Below, one piece after another: positions 35,361 to 43,994 of a stretch of 64,000 nt of DNA. Position 1 is the stretch's first letter. The number at the start of each line of letters is the position of its first letter. Origin of the DNA: UBA7672 sp044224605 (GTDB taxonomy: Bacteria > Pseudomonadota > Alphaproteobacteria > Caulobacterales > Hyphomonadaceae). The notes under the pieces were generated by a model. It saw only the letters and a list, made by a program, of their open reading frames with translations, was not told the DNA's origin and made no database searches. The DNA lies in NCBI GenBank assembly GCA_044224605.1, contig JBGAKC010000003.1, positions 100,503-164,502 on the forward strand, read 5' to 3'. Made by a program: the position numbers and the translations under genes.

Positions 35361-36317
35361 TCAGTCGCGGCGCAGCGTTACTATAGCGATTTCAGGGGGT
35401 TGGTTGAACCGGACCGGAACCATCGACACCCCCACTCCGCCCGACACGTAGAGTTTCCGCCCCAACTGGTCATAGAGCCCGCACGGCCATTTCTCGGCCC
35501 CCGGCGATGGCAGCACCAGACGGCCCAGGAGGGGCAGGTTCACCTGTCCGCAATGCGTGTGCCCGGCGAAGGTGATGAACACCCGGTCCGGCGCCAGCGC
35601 GAAGGCGTCAGGCCAGTGGGACATGACGATAACCGGATCATCGCCCTCCGGCAGGTCCTTCAGTGTCTGGCCATAGGAAGGCTGCGCCCGCTTCGAGTCA
35701 TAGTCCGCCAGACCGCCCAGCCAGAACACCCCACCGGCTCGCGCGACCTGAGCCCGCTCATTATCGAGCACGCCGATGCCCAGCGCCTCGAGCCCCTTCC
35801 TGATCGCATCGCCGTCATACCACCAGTCATGATTGCCCAGCACAGACCAAACGCCCAGCGGCGCCCGCAGCCCCTTCAGCGGCTGGATCCCCGCGATCAC
35901 TTCCGCACGTTGTGCCGGCGCACGCTGCACCGCGGGCGTGCTGCCGCTCACATAATCGCCCAGCAGCAGCACGATGTCCGGCAGCTCCGAATTCATCTGC
36001 GCGACGATGCCGTCCAGCCGCTCTTGCGACATGTGCGGCCCCGCGGCGTGAATGTCAGCGATCACGCCGACACGCAGCGGCTCGCCCTTCCACGCCGAGC
36101 TCACCACCTCGACGCGGCGCACCACCAGCGTCTCCGGCTCCCACAGGAAGGCGCGGATGCCGAGCCCCCACGCCGCCGTCACAACAACGATCGCGGTCCA
36201 TCCGAACCAGCCGGGCCCGCGCCCCTTCACGAGCCCGCGCCCCAGCACAAACACCAGCGCCAATGGCCACAGCACGGCGCCAATCCAGGCAAGGATCAGG
36301 AGGATGGCTCCACTCAT
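35361..36317 (-). CDS. Membrane-anchored metallophosphoesterase (YkuE-like)
   Basis: The 318-residue product has two N-terminal membrane segments (about 5-25 and 40-58) and a calcineurin-like phosphoesterase domain with all metal motifs: 'GVIADIHAAGPH' (D-x-H), 'LLLGDYVSG' (GD), 'VLGNHDWW' (GNHD), 'VIVMSHWPD' (H) and 'FAGHTHCGQ' (GHxH). It may act on phospholipid headgroups or nucleotides at the membrane. It overlaps the upstream region of no other coding gene and lies 75 bases ahead of atpC on the same strand, so it could be co-transcribed with atpC. Confidence 0.93.
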   Translation of the reverse strand: MSGAILLILAWIGAVLWPLALVFVLGRGLVKGRGPGWFGWTAIVVVTAAWGLGIRAFLWEPETLVVRRVEVVSSAWKGEPLRVGVIADIHAAGPHMSQERLDGIVAQMNSELPDIVLLLGDYVSGSTPAVQRAPAQRAEVIAGIQPLKGLRAPLGVWSVLGNHDWWYDGDAIRKGLEALGIGVLDNERAQVARAGGVFWLGGLADYDSKRAQPSYGQTLKDLPEGDDPVIVMSHWPDAFALAPDRVFITFAGHTHCGQVNLPLLGRLVLPSPGAEKWPCGLYDQLGRKLYVSGGVGVSMVPVRFNQPPEIAIVTLRRD

Positions 36318-36351
36318 GCGCGGTACGCGGCCTGCCTGCTGCTGAACCCTG

Positions 36352-36909
36352 CTACTGCGCCAGGAATACTGTCGCCGTCACGACACTGAAGCGCGACTGG
36401 TGACCCGGCATGCCGGGCTCGGATCCGCTGAGCTTCACCATCACCGCCCGGCCATTGGACGAGAAGTAGAGCGTCTGCCCCATCCCGTTGGCCTCGACCG
36501 TGGGCGCAGCCATGCGCTGGAATCCCGGCGGCCCGATCAACGCCTGCGCCACACCCGCAATCGTCTTCGCGGCGCCGGGTCCGTAGACCGACACCACGCA
36601 CCGCCCTGACTTCTCCCTCACGGTGACGACCCCCTTGCCGTCCATCACGTCCCAGACCGTCTCGTCGGGGCCGGCGCCGGCCTGCTTCCGCGTCTCCGCG
36701 TCATTGGTCGGCCGTAGCCTGCCACGCTGGGCCTCCGGCAGCGCGCTGATCCCCCCGCCCGTCACTGCCGGCAAGCACGCCTCGGTCACGGCGCTCTTGA
36801 AAACCTCCGCTGCGACTTCGGGCGATAGATCAGGCGAGACTGCTGGCGGCTGCGCCACGGCCGGAAAGGCCGCCAGCACGCTCGCAAGAAGCACGGCGAT
36901 CGCTTTCAT
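36352..36909 (-). CDS. Secreted protein of unknown function
   Basis: The 185-residue product begins with a signal peptide (MKAIAVLLASVLAAFPAVA-Q) behind a GGAGG SD at six bases. It contains two Cys residues ('EACLPAV', 'GRCVVSVYG') that could form a disulfide. Its layout (short Cys-containing N-terminus, 'VWDVMDGKGVVTVREKSGRCVVSVYG', C-terminal strand-rich part) resembles small exported proteins common in Hyphomonadaceae, but I recognise no named family. It lies between atpD and atpC on the same strand. Confidence 0.75.
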   Translation of the reverse strand: MKAIAVLLASVLAAFPAVAQPPAVSPDLSPEVAAEVFKSAVTEACLPAVTGGGISALPEAQRGRLRPTNDAETRKQAGAGPDETVWDVMDGKGVVTVREKSGRCVVSVYGPGAAKTIAGVAQALIGPPGFQRMAAPTVEANGMGQTLYFSSNGRAVMVKLSGSEPGMPGHQSRFSVVTATVFLAQ

Positions 36910-36970
36910 CGGTCCCTCCCGTGGACGGGGCAAGTCTAGCGAACTGGGGACCGTTCCTCCAGCGCTCCAC

Positions 36971-37528
36971 TCACCATTGCCTGACCATGACGTAGACATA
37001 ACCGCGCGCTGCCTTGCCGTTCCGCCATCCCTGACCGATCCCCACCATGAGGTCGGGATTTTCGTCGAGCGTATAGAAAACGCTGCGCAGATCATCTTCC
37101 TCGTCGGCAGATTCATACTCCAGGTCCGGCGCATCCGGGTCCAAACGGCGCATCAGGGTCTCGAAAGAGGTCTTCATTACGTCGAGATCGACAGGGTTCA
37201 GCTCGATGGCAGAATAGACCATGCACCCGCCGTCGATCTCGATCACGGCGCGCTCAACCGCCCCGCCTGGTTTGCTGATCCACACGGCCGTCACCAGGCC
37301 TCCATACTCGCCCACACCGATATTGAAGCCGATGCGCTCGAACACCGTCGCAGCGCGGAACCCCGGCGGCGGCGTCTCGGTGAAGCTCGCCCGTCCGCTG
37401 GCCCATTCGACGCAGACGGTTGCAGCAGTCTGCAGGATCGCCTTCACGCCCTTCGTCATCGGCTGCGCGTCCGCCAACCCCGCAGCGGCAAGCATCACAG
37501 CAACCGCCGTGACCAACCCACGCAGCAT
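36971..37528 (-). CDS. Secreted protein of unknown function
   Basis: The product (185 residues from ATG 37528; an ATG at 37540 adds four) has a signal peptide ('VTAVAVMLAAAGLADA-Q'). Two Cys residues ('ATVCVEW', 'IDGGCMVYS') and 'FERIGFNIGVGEYGGLVTAVWI' mark the mature part. I prefer 37528 because a GGGGGGA tract precedes it and 37540 abuts a terminator-like hairpin. It resembles its downstream neighbour in size and in its signal plus two-Cys layout, suggesting distant paralogues. Unknown function. Confidence 0.72.
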   Translation of the reverse strand: MLRGLVTAVAVMLAAAGLADAQPMTKGVKAILQTAATVCVEWASGRASFTETPPPGFRAATVFERIGFNIGVGEYGGLVTAVWISKPGGAVERAVIEIDGGCMVYSAIELNPVDLDVMKTSFETLMRRLDPDAPDLEYESADEEDDLRSVFYTLDENPDLMVGIGQGWRNGKAARGYVYVMVRQW

Positions 37529-37540
37529 CAATCCCCCCAT

Positions 37541-37573
37541 AACGAAAACGGCGGCTGCATCGCTGCAGCCGCC
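37541..37573 (-). terminator. Terminator-like hairpin just after atpD
   Basis: Ten-base perfect arms GGCGGCTGCA / TGCAGCCGCC (37550-37573) followed on the minus strand by GTTTTCGTT. It lies 35 bases past the atpD stop and immediately before the next gene, so it should end or attenuate the atpH-A-G-D transcript. Confidence 0.7.
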
Positions 37574-37607
37574 TTCGATAATGCACGTTCCGTGGAAGCC
37601 GCCTAGA

Positions 37608-39044
37608 TCAGGCCGCTTCGGCAGCCATCTTCTGGGCCTTGGCGATCACGTCATCGATCTTGCCGCACATCAGGAACGCCTGTTCCGGAATGTCGTCGTG
37701 CTTGCCTTCGAGGATTTCCTTGAAGCCCTGGACCGTGTCCTTCACGTCCACGAACTGGCCTTCGAGGTTGGTGAAGGCCTGCGCCACGAAGAAAGGCTGG
37801 CTCAGGAAGCGTTCGATCTTGCGAGCGCGGGCGACGACGAGTTTGTCCTCTTCAGACAGTTCGTCCATGCCGAGAATGGCGATGATGTCCTGCAGCGACT
37901 TGTACTTCTGCAGAATCTCCTGAACGCCGCGCGCGACGTTGTAGTGCTCCTGGCCAAGGATATTCGGATCGAGAATGCGCGAGGACGAGTCGAGCGGATC
38001 CACGGCCGGGTAGATGCCCTTTTCCGAGATCGCGCGGTTGAGCACCGTCTGCGCGTCCAGGTGCGCGAACGACGTCGCCGGGGCCGGGTCGGTCAGGTCG
38101 TCGGCGGGCACGTAGATGGCCTGCACCGAGGTGATCGAGCCTTTCGTGGTCGAGGTGATGCGCTCCTGCAGCGCGCCCATGTCGGTGGCCAGCGTCGGCT
38201 GGTAACCCACCGCCGACGGGATACGGCCGAGCAGAGCCGACATTTCCGAACCCGCCTGCGTGAAGCGGAAGATGTTGTCGACGAAGAACAGGATGTCCTT
38301 GCCCTGATCGCGGAAGTGCTCGGCGATCGTGAGGCCGGTGAGGGCCACGCGAGCGCGGGCGCCCGGCGGCTCGTTCATCTGGCCGAACACCAGCGAGCAA
38401 CGCGACTTGCCGCCGCCACCCGCCTCGTTCACGCCCGACTCGACCATCTCGTGATAGAGGTCGTTGCCTTCGCGCGTACGCTCACCCACGCCGGCGAACA
38501 CGGAATAGCCGCCGTATGCCTTCGCGATGTTGTTGATCAGTTCCTGGATGAGAACGGTCTTGCCGACGCCTGCCCCGCCGAACAGGCCGATCTTACCGCC
38601 CTTGGCGTACGGGCACAGCAGGTCCACGACCTTGATGCCCGTCGGCAGGATTTCCGGCACCGGCTTCTGGTCCACGAAGGCCGGGGCGGGCTGGTGAATG
38701 CCGCGCGTATGGCTCTTGTCGACCGGACCGGCTTCGTCGATCGGTTCGCCGATGACGTTCATGATGCGGCCCAGCGTGGCCTCGCCGACCGGCACCGAGA
38801 TCGTGTCGCCCGTGTCCTTGACCTCGTGGCCGCGCGTCAGGCCTTCGGTCGAATCCATCGCGATCGTGCGCACCGAGTTCTCACCGAGGTGCTGCGCCAC
38901 TTCGAGCACGAGACGCGTGCCGTTGTTCGTCGTCTCCAGCGCGTTGAGGATGGCCGGCAGGTGGCCGTCGAAATCAACGTCGACGACGGCGCCGATGACC
39001 TGGCTGACGCGGCCTTTGACGTTGGTGGCGGTTTTGGTGCTCAT
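37608..39044 (-). CDS. atpD: ATP synthase F1 beta subunit
   Basis: The 478-residue catalytic subunit has Walker A 'GGAGVGKTVL', 'GERTREGNDLYHEM', Walker B 'DILFFVDNIFRFTQAGSE', and 'PSAVGYQPTLATDMG', all standard for F1 beta. The N-terminus 'TKTATNVKGRVSQVIGAVVDVDF' is typical of alphaproteobacteria. It makes ATP at the alpha/beta interfaces. A 112-base spacer and an FkbM-like pseudogene separate it from atpG upstream. Confidence 0.97.
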   Translation of the reverse strand: MSTKTATNVKGRVSQVIGAVVDVDFDGHLPAILNALETTNNGTRLVLEVAQHLGENSVRTIAMDSTEGLTRGHEVKDTGDTISVPVGEATLGRIMNVIGEPIDEAGPVDKSHTRGIHQPAPAFVDQKPVPEILPTGIKVVDLLCPYAKGGKIGLFGGAGVGKTVLIQELINNIAKAYGGYSVFAGVGERTREGNDLYHEMVESGVNEAGGGGKSRCSLVFGQMNEPPGARARVALTGLTIAEHFRDQGKDILFFVDNIFRFTQAGSEMSALLGRIPSAVGYQPTLATDMGALQERITSTTKGSITSVQAIYVPADDLTDPAPATSFAHLDAQTVLNRAISEKGIYPAVDPLDSSSRILDPNILGQEHYNVARGVQEILQKYKSLQDIIAILGMDELSEEDKLVVARARKIERFLSQPFFVAQAFTNLEGQFVDVKDTVQGFKEILEGKHDDIPEQAFLMCGKIDDVIAKAQKMAAEAA

Positions 39045-39156
39045 CTACGGTAATCCCTCGGTCGCGAAGCAGGGCGGCCTGCCTGAAAATCTCCCGCGGC
39101 ACATACACAAATTGAGGTCCGGAGCAAAGCGCCAGAACGCCAATTCCAACCCGTTT

Positions 39157-39995
39157 TCAGGCGTTTTTGGCTGCGCCGGCGCGCTTCAGCCCAAAGGCGG
39201 GGGAAACGCGCCAATTTGCCGCTGGAATGGCAGGTTTCCGCAACGGCGTCGAAGACCCGTCGGGAGAGGTTCCGGACCTCTCCGCGTCAACCCGTGAGCG
39301 CGCGATCGCCTCGGCGAAACGCTTCTGGTGAGCGTCAGTCAGGAAGAAGATATTGTCGACCGGCTCGGTGAGTTGTTCACCGACCCTGTGAAGCGCGCCA
39401 TGGCGGTCGAACTTGAAGCGGGCGTAACCGTATCCGGCCAGATACTTCGAAATTCGCTCGAACCGCGGCATGTCTGAAGCCTCGAGGCATAGCACCGGCT
39501 TCATTTCGCTGAGCATCCGCTTGCTGCCCTCCAGCGTCATTTTTTCAGCGCCTTCGATGTCGAGCTTGATGAAGTCGACGCCGCTGAGGGCGTGGAAGTC
39601 GATCAGCTTGTCCAGCGTGGTTGGCTTCACCTGAATCTCGCGGCCATTCTTGTGCTGCCAGACGATAGATGAGGTGGACCCTGAGCCCCGAACCGCAGCG
39701 TGGTTCCGCCTTCCCGGTTGGAGACGGCGCCCTGGAAGACATGGGCGTCCTTGTAGCGGTTAAGGGCGATGTTGGCGCGGACGCCGTCGGCCTGCCACGG
39801 GATCGGCTCGACGGCGATCCAGACGTATTGCAGCGACCGGACCAGATGGTTCGGGAGATGTCGCAACACCCCGCCGCGATTCCGGAGCTGGTGAATCTGG
39901 CATGCGATACCGACCTCGTACCCTCTTGCGCCATACTCAATCGGCCGTTGGCGAAGCGGGGATGACGAAGCAAGTGTCGCGACAATGTGGAACAC
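39157..39995 (-). pseudogene. FkbM family methyltransferase remnant (frameshifted)
   Basis: Two minus-strand frames carry adjoining pieces of one FkbM methyltransferase. 39627-39995 gives 'AVEPIPWQADGVRANIALNRYKDAHVFQGAVSNREGGTTLRFGA', matching the central region of the family. The frame then shifts near 39665-39680 and 39157-39630 continues '(SSIVWQHKNGREIQV)KPTTLDKLIDFHALSGVDFIKLDIEGAE', the signature FkbM C-terminal half. Restoring one base near 39670 would join them. The SAM-binding D-x-G-A-N motif is not clean upstream ('EYGARG'), so more lesions are likely. It sits inside the ATP synthase cluster between atpG and atpD. A sequencing error cannot be excluded. Confidence 0.6.
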
Positions 39996-40081
39996 ACAGC
40001 GGACGACGGATCGCTCGACAGGGTTGATGCCTGCCGGCAGGTGTGAAGCTCACTGGATAGCGCGTCAGACCCGAAACTCTC

Positions 40082-40960
40082 TTAAAGCGCCTCGGCGCCC
40101 GAGATGATCTCGATGAGTTCCTTCGTGATCTGCGCCTGGCGGGCGCGATTGTACCGGAGCTGCAGCGAGCGGATCATGTCGCCCGCATTGCGCGTAGCGT
40201 TATCCATGGCCGTCATCTGCGAGCCCTGGAAGCCGGCTTCGGTCTCCAGCAGCGCCGACAGCACCTGGGTCGACAGGTAACGCGGCAGCAGCGCCTCGAG
40301 GATTGCTTCTTCGTCCGGCTCATAGATGTAACGGGCGCCCTGCAGGTCTACGACCGGAGCATCCGCCGGCGCTTTGGCCGGAATCAGCTGCATGGCGGTG
40401 GGGGTCTGGGTCAGCAGGTTCTTGAAGCGCGCGAACACCAGCGTCGCCACGTCGAACTCTGCCCGGTCGAACCGGTCGGTGATCTCCCGCGCGATGCGGG
40501 CGGCGCCCTCCGCTGAAACCGAACGTTCGGCGCGGCGGTCAATATGGCCAATGATCAGCTGACCGAACTGGCGCTTCAGGGCGTCATTGCCCTTCTTGCC
40601 GATGGTCAGGATCTTCACGGTCTTGCCGGCGTCGCGCAGGCGCTTGATCTCGGCCCGCGCCAGCTTGGCGATATTGGTGTTGAAGCCGCCGCACAGGCCG
40701 CGCTCGGCCGTCAGCACGACCAAGAGGTGCACTTCGTCAGAGCCCGTTCCCGCGATCAGTTTCGGCCCGCCGCCGGCCGCCGCACCCGAAGCGAGGTTCG
40801 CGATCACCGACGCCATGCGCGTCGCATAGGGGCGCGCCGCCTGCGCCGCTTCCTGCGCCCGCTTCAGCTTGGCGGTCGCCACCATCTGAAGGGCCTTCGT
40901 GATCTTCTGCGTCGACTTCACCGACGCGATCCGGAGCCGGAATTCCTTCAATGAAGGCAT
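40082..40960 (-). CDS. atpG: ATP synthase F1 gamma subunit
   Basis: The 292-residue product is the rotor shaft of F1: N-terminal coiled-coil helix 'MPSLKEFRLRIASVKSTQKITKALQMVATAKLKRAQ', Rossmann-like middle with 'LTAERGLCGGFNTNIAKLA', and C-terminal helix 'MTAMDNATRNAGDMIRSLQLRYNRARQAQITKELIEIISGAEAL'. Its ATG overlaps the stop of the preceding lipoprotein gene (ATG sharing one base with TGA), so translation of the two is coupled. Confidence 0.97.
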   Translation of the reverse strand: MPSLKEFRLRIASVKSTQKITKALQMVATAKLKRAQEAAQAARPYATRMASVIANLASGAAAGGGPKLIAGTGSDEVHLLVVLTAERGLCGGFNTNIAKLARAEIKRLRDAGKTVKILTIGKKGNDALKRQFGQLIIGHIDRRAERSVSAEGAARIAREITDRFDRAEFDVATLVFARFKNLLTQTPTAMQLIPAKAPADAPVVDLQGARYIYEPDEEAILEALLPRYLSTQVLSALLETEAGFQGSQMTAMDNATRNAGDMIRSLQLRYNRARQAQITKELIEIISGAEAL

Positions 40961-41265
40961 CAGCCAACCGCCTTTCCGGAAGCGCAGGACGCCCTGGCCG
41001 CCTCGACCGCCGGAGCGACGCGCGGGTCGGCCGCGCCAATCGATCCGCGCCCCAGACGCGAGCCGGTGTCATCCTGGCTGCGTTCGTACTTCATGCCCGG
41101 GATCAGCGTGTGTGCCGTCGTGGTGACGCACTCGCACGTCACCCCTTCCGGCAGGCCCTTGCAGGCCCCGGACGCTTCGACTTCCGCCGCGATGCGCTCA
41201 ACCGGCGGCGTGCCCACGCACGCGGCAAGGGAAAGCGCAACGAGAGAGAGACCAGCGAGACGCAT
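40960..41265 (-). CDS. Small Cys-containing lipoprotein encoded between atpA and atpG
   Basis: The 101-residue product begins with a lipoprotein signal (MRLAGLSLVALSLAAC-V). The mature part has further Cys residues in 'SGACKGLPEGVTCECVTTTAHTLIPG' and 'RASCASG', enough for one or two disulfides. Its ATG shares one base with the atpA stop and its stop shares one base with the atpG start, so it is tightly embedded in the operon. I know of no ATP synthase subunit of this type; an exported lipoprotein made at F1 levels is unexpected. Function unknown. Confidence 0.85.
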   Translation of the reverse strand: MRLAGLSLVALSLAACVGTPPVERIAAEVEASGACKGLPEGVTCECVTTTAHTLIPGMKYERSQDDTGSRLGRGSIGAADPRVAPAVEAARASCASGKAVG

Positions 41266-42815
41266 CAGGCGAAGGTCTTCCCGAAGGTTTCGAGCGCCGC
41301 CTTGATGGCGTCCTCGATCTTGCCGCCCGAAGCGCCGTTCTTGGAGATGTCCTTCTCCTTGCGGATGTCTTCCAGCAGCTGCTTGTGCTCGGCGTGGATG
41401 TAGCGGAGCAGTTCCGCCTCGTAGCGGACGACATCATTGACGCCGACCTTGTCGAGATAGCCGCGCGTGCCGGCGAAGATCACCACGACCTGCTCTTCCA
41501 TCTGCAGCGGGGAATATTGCGGCTGCTTGAGGAGCTGCGTCAGGCGAGCGCCGCGGTTGAGCTGGCGCTGCGTCGTGGCATCGAGGTCCGAACCGAACTT
41601 CGCGAAGGCCGCCATTTCCCGATACTGGGACAATTCGGACTTCAGCGTGCCGGCCACCTGCTTGGTCGCCTTCACCTGGGCCGAACCGCCCACGCGCGAC
41701 ACGGAGAGGCCGACGTTCACGGCCGGGCGGATGCCCTGGTAGAACAGGTCGGACTCGAAGAAAATCTGGCCGTCCGTGATCGAGATCACGTTGGTCGGGA
41801 TGTAGGCCGAGATGTCGTTGGCCTGCGTTTCGATCACGGGCAGCGCCGTGAGCGAACCCGACCCATGGTCCTTGTTCAGCTTCGCCGCACGCTCGAGCAG
41901 GCGGGAGTGCAGATAGAACACGTCGCCCGGATAGGCTTCGCGGCCCGGCGGGCGGCGCAGCAGCAGCGACATCTGGCGGTAGGCGACGGCCTGCTTCGAC
42001 AGGTCGTCATACACGATCAGCGCATGCATGCCGTTGTCACGGAACCATTCGCCCATCGTGCAGCCGGTGAACGGCGCAAGGTATTGCAGCGGGGCCGGCT
42101 CGGACGCCGTGGCGGCGACGACGATCGTGTATTCGAGAGCGCCACGCTCCTCGAGCGACTTCACGACCTGCGCGACCGTCGAACGCTTCTGACCGATGCA
42201 GACGTAGATGCAGTAGAGCTTCTCGCTCTCGTTGCCGCGGGCATTGATCGCCTTCTGGTTCAGGATCGTGTCGATCGCGAGCGCGGTCTTGCCGGTCTGA
42301 CGGTCGCCGATGACGAGTTCGCGCTGACCACGGCCGATCGGAACCAGCGAGTCGACAGCCTTGATGCCGGTCGCCATCGGCTCGTGCACCGACTTGCGCG
42401 GCAGGATGCCCGGGGCCTTCACATCGACGCGACGGCGCTCGGCCACGTTGGTCAGCGGGCCCTTGCCGTCGATCGGCTCACCGAGAGCGTCAACGACGCG
42501 GCCGAGCAGGCCCTTGCCCACCGGGGCGGCCACGATCTCCTGCGTACGCTTGACGTTGTCGCCCTCCTTGATGCCACGGTCGTCGCCGAAGATGACGACG
42601 CCGACATTGTCGCGCTCAAGGTTGAGGGCCATGCCCTTCATGCCGTTCTCGAACTGCACCATCTCGCCGGCCTGGACGCTGTCGAGGCCGTGAACGCGGG
42701 CGATGCCGTCGCCCACCGACAGCACCTGGCCAACGTCGGAGACTTCGGCCTCAGCGCCGAAGTTCTTGATTTGCGACTTGAGGATCTCGGAGATCTCTGC
42801 GGCGCGGATGTCCAT
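41265..42815 (-). CDS. atpA: ATP synthase F1 alpha subunit
   Basis: The 516-residue product has the alpha N-terminus 'MDIRAAEISEILKSQIKNFGAEAEVSDVGQVLSVGDGIARVHGL', P-loop 'GDRQTGKTALAIDTI', 'RPPGREAYPGDVFYLHSRLLERAAK' and 'ISITDGQIFFESDLFYQGIRPAVNVGLSVSRVGG'. It forms the non-catalytic nucleotide sites and part of each catalytic interface. It follows atpH by four bases. Confidence 0.97.
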   Translation of the reverse strand: MDIRAAEISEILKSQIKNFGAEAEVSDVGQVLSVGDGIARVHGLDSVQAGEMVQFENGMKGMALNLERDNVGVVIFGDDRGIKEGDNVKRTQEIVAAPVGKGLLGRVVDALGEPIDGKGPLTNVAERRRVDVKAPGILPRKSVHEPMATGIKAVDSLVPIGRGQRELVIGDRQTGKTALAIDTILNQKAINARGNESEKLYCIYVCIGQKRSTVAQVVKSLEERGALEYTIVVAATASEPAPLQYLAPFTGCTMGEWFRDNGMHALIVYDDLSKQAVAYRQMSLLLRRPPGREAYPGDVFYLHSRLLERAAKLNKDHGSGSLTALPVIETQANDISAYIPTNVISITDGQIFFESDLFYQGIRPAVNVGLSVSRVGGSAQVKATKQVAGTLKSELSQYREMAAFAKFGSDLDATTQRQLNRGARLTQLLKQPQYSPLQMEEQVVVIFAGTRGYLDKVGVNDVVRYEAELLRYIHAEHKQLLEDIRKEKDISKNGASGGKIEDAIKAALETFGKTFA

Positions 42816-42819
42816 GGGC

Positions 42820-43425
42820 TCAGGCCCCCTTCATCAGATTCGTCAGGTTGTTCAGTTTCGTGCGGATCGAGCTGTCGACCAACTTGGAGCCGATCTTCAG
42901 CTGCAGTCCGCCGATGAGTGCGGGATCGACCTCGACAGCAACCTGGACGGTGCGGCCGAGGGATTTGGAAATGGCGCTCTCGAGGTCGAGCAACTGTTCC
43001 GTGGAAATCGGTTTGGCGACGCGCGCCACGACGCGGCTCGAACCGCGATGCTTGGCAGCCTTCTCGGCGAACGCCTTCGCCATGCCGGGAATGTCGCCGG
43101 CGCGGCGGTTCAGCGCCGCAACGCCCACGAAGCGACGTGCGAGATCCGGCAGGCCGAGCTTCTCGCCGATGGCCGCGAGCACGGCAGCCTTCTCTTCCGA
43201 CTTGTGCAGCGGCGATTTCAGCGCACGCGAGAGAGCCTTGTCGCCCTCGATCGTTCTCGCCAGCGCAGTCAGGCCATTGTCCACCGCATCCACCTCGCCC
43301 GAGGTGATCGCGAGATCGAAAACCGCGGCGGCATAGCGCTGGGCGGCTTCGCTTACTGAACTGGTCGATGAACCGGCCAAATTGCTAGCCCCAGAAGACA
43401 AGTCGTGGGCCTCGAATCCCCGCAT
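42820..43425 (-). CDS. atpH: ATP synthase F1 delta subunit
   Basis: The 201-residue product is the stalk protein joining F1 to the b subunits. The OSCP/delta family is shown by 'AAQRYAAAVFDLAITSGEVDAVDNGLTAL', 'ALKSPLHKSEEKAAVLAAIGEKLGLPDLARRFVGVAALNRR' and C-terminal 'VDPALIGGLQLKIGSKLVDSSIRTKLNNLTNLM'. It carries an N-terminal extension of about 23 residues relative to the usual start, rich in Ser/Ala; a later start is possible but no ATG lies in it. First gene of the atp unit. Confidence 0.94.
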   Translation of the reverse strand: MRGFEAHDLSSGASNLAGSSTSSVSEAAQRYAAAVFDLAITSGEVDAVDNGLTALARTIEGDKALSRALKSPLHKSEEKAAVLAAIGEKLGLPDLARRFVGVAALNRRAGDIPGMAKAFAEKAAKHRGSSRVVARVAKPISTEQLLDLESAISKSLGRTVQVAVEVDPALIGGLQLKIGSKLVDSSIRTKLNNLTNLMKGA

Positions 43426-43994
43426 CCGGATCGAGACAAAAATGATTTGAAATCAGCCACGTAGATACGGGTGGCTTCCGGGTCGTCCGTCGCGCGGGGT
43501 GACTAGCACGCGGGAGAGGCGTGTGACAACTCAAGGAAATTGGCTTTTTCACCAGCAATCACGGGCGTTTCGTCGCGGCGCTTGGCGCGCCTGAAACAGC
43601 CCTGTTTGGGCCCTATCCAGAGCCCGGACGCAAAGTCTTACGGGTGAGCCGAACTTCCCACATCTCGTCCCCATCATCGTCACACGGCTGACGCGATCGG
43701 ATGGCTATTGCCCCGCTCAGACGCTGCGTCACTGACGGCGCAGGCGGCTTCCTCCCTGACCCGGACTTGCCGGGGGCCAACTGCGATCCAACCCCAGAGG
43801 CCAGTCTTGCGACCCGATCAGACCCCTCTGGCCGAGTTGCATCCCGGGGCGGCCTCCCATGCCCGGAAGATCGCCCCATTCTTTTTGGGCTAATTTTCTT
43901 GAGGCAGCCCACACGGACAGACCCTTGAGGTCCGCTCACTTGTCCGGGCAGCTTCCAGTCCCTTACTCGCTGGGACGCTTGCCCGAGGACCTTC
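43426..43994. other. Intergenic region between atpH and an old yellow enzyme gene
   Basis: About 570 bases separating divergent genes. It holds the probable atp promoter near its left end. The short frames at 43613-43928 show no family features. I see no RNA gene. Confidence 0.5.
43501..43529 (-). promoter_or_regulatory. Possible promoter of the atp unit
   Basis: On the minus strand TTGTCA (43524-43529), a 17-base spacer and CTAGTC (43501-43506) lie about 75 bases upstream of atpH. The -10 is weak. Confidence 0.35.

Noticed and set aside
37221..42917. Long plus-strand frames over atpD and atpA.
   Set aside because: Antisense to highly conserved ATP synthase subunits.
43380..43430. A 'cctcgaatccccgc' stretch that resembles a tRNA T-arm.
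   Set aside because: It lies in the atpH start region and no cloverleaf can be built around it.
43613..43928. Short frames between atpH and the old yellow enzyme gene.
   Set aside because: No family features, no SD; composition like surrounding intergenic DNA.
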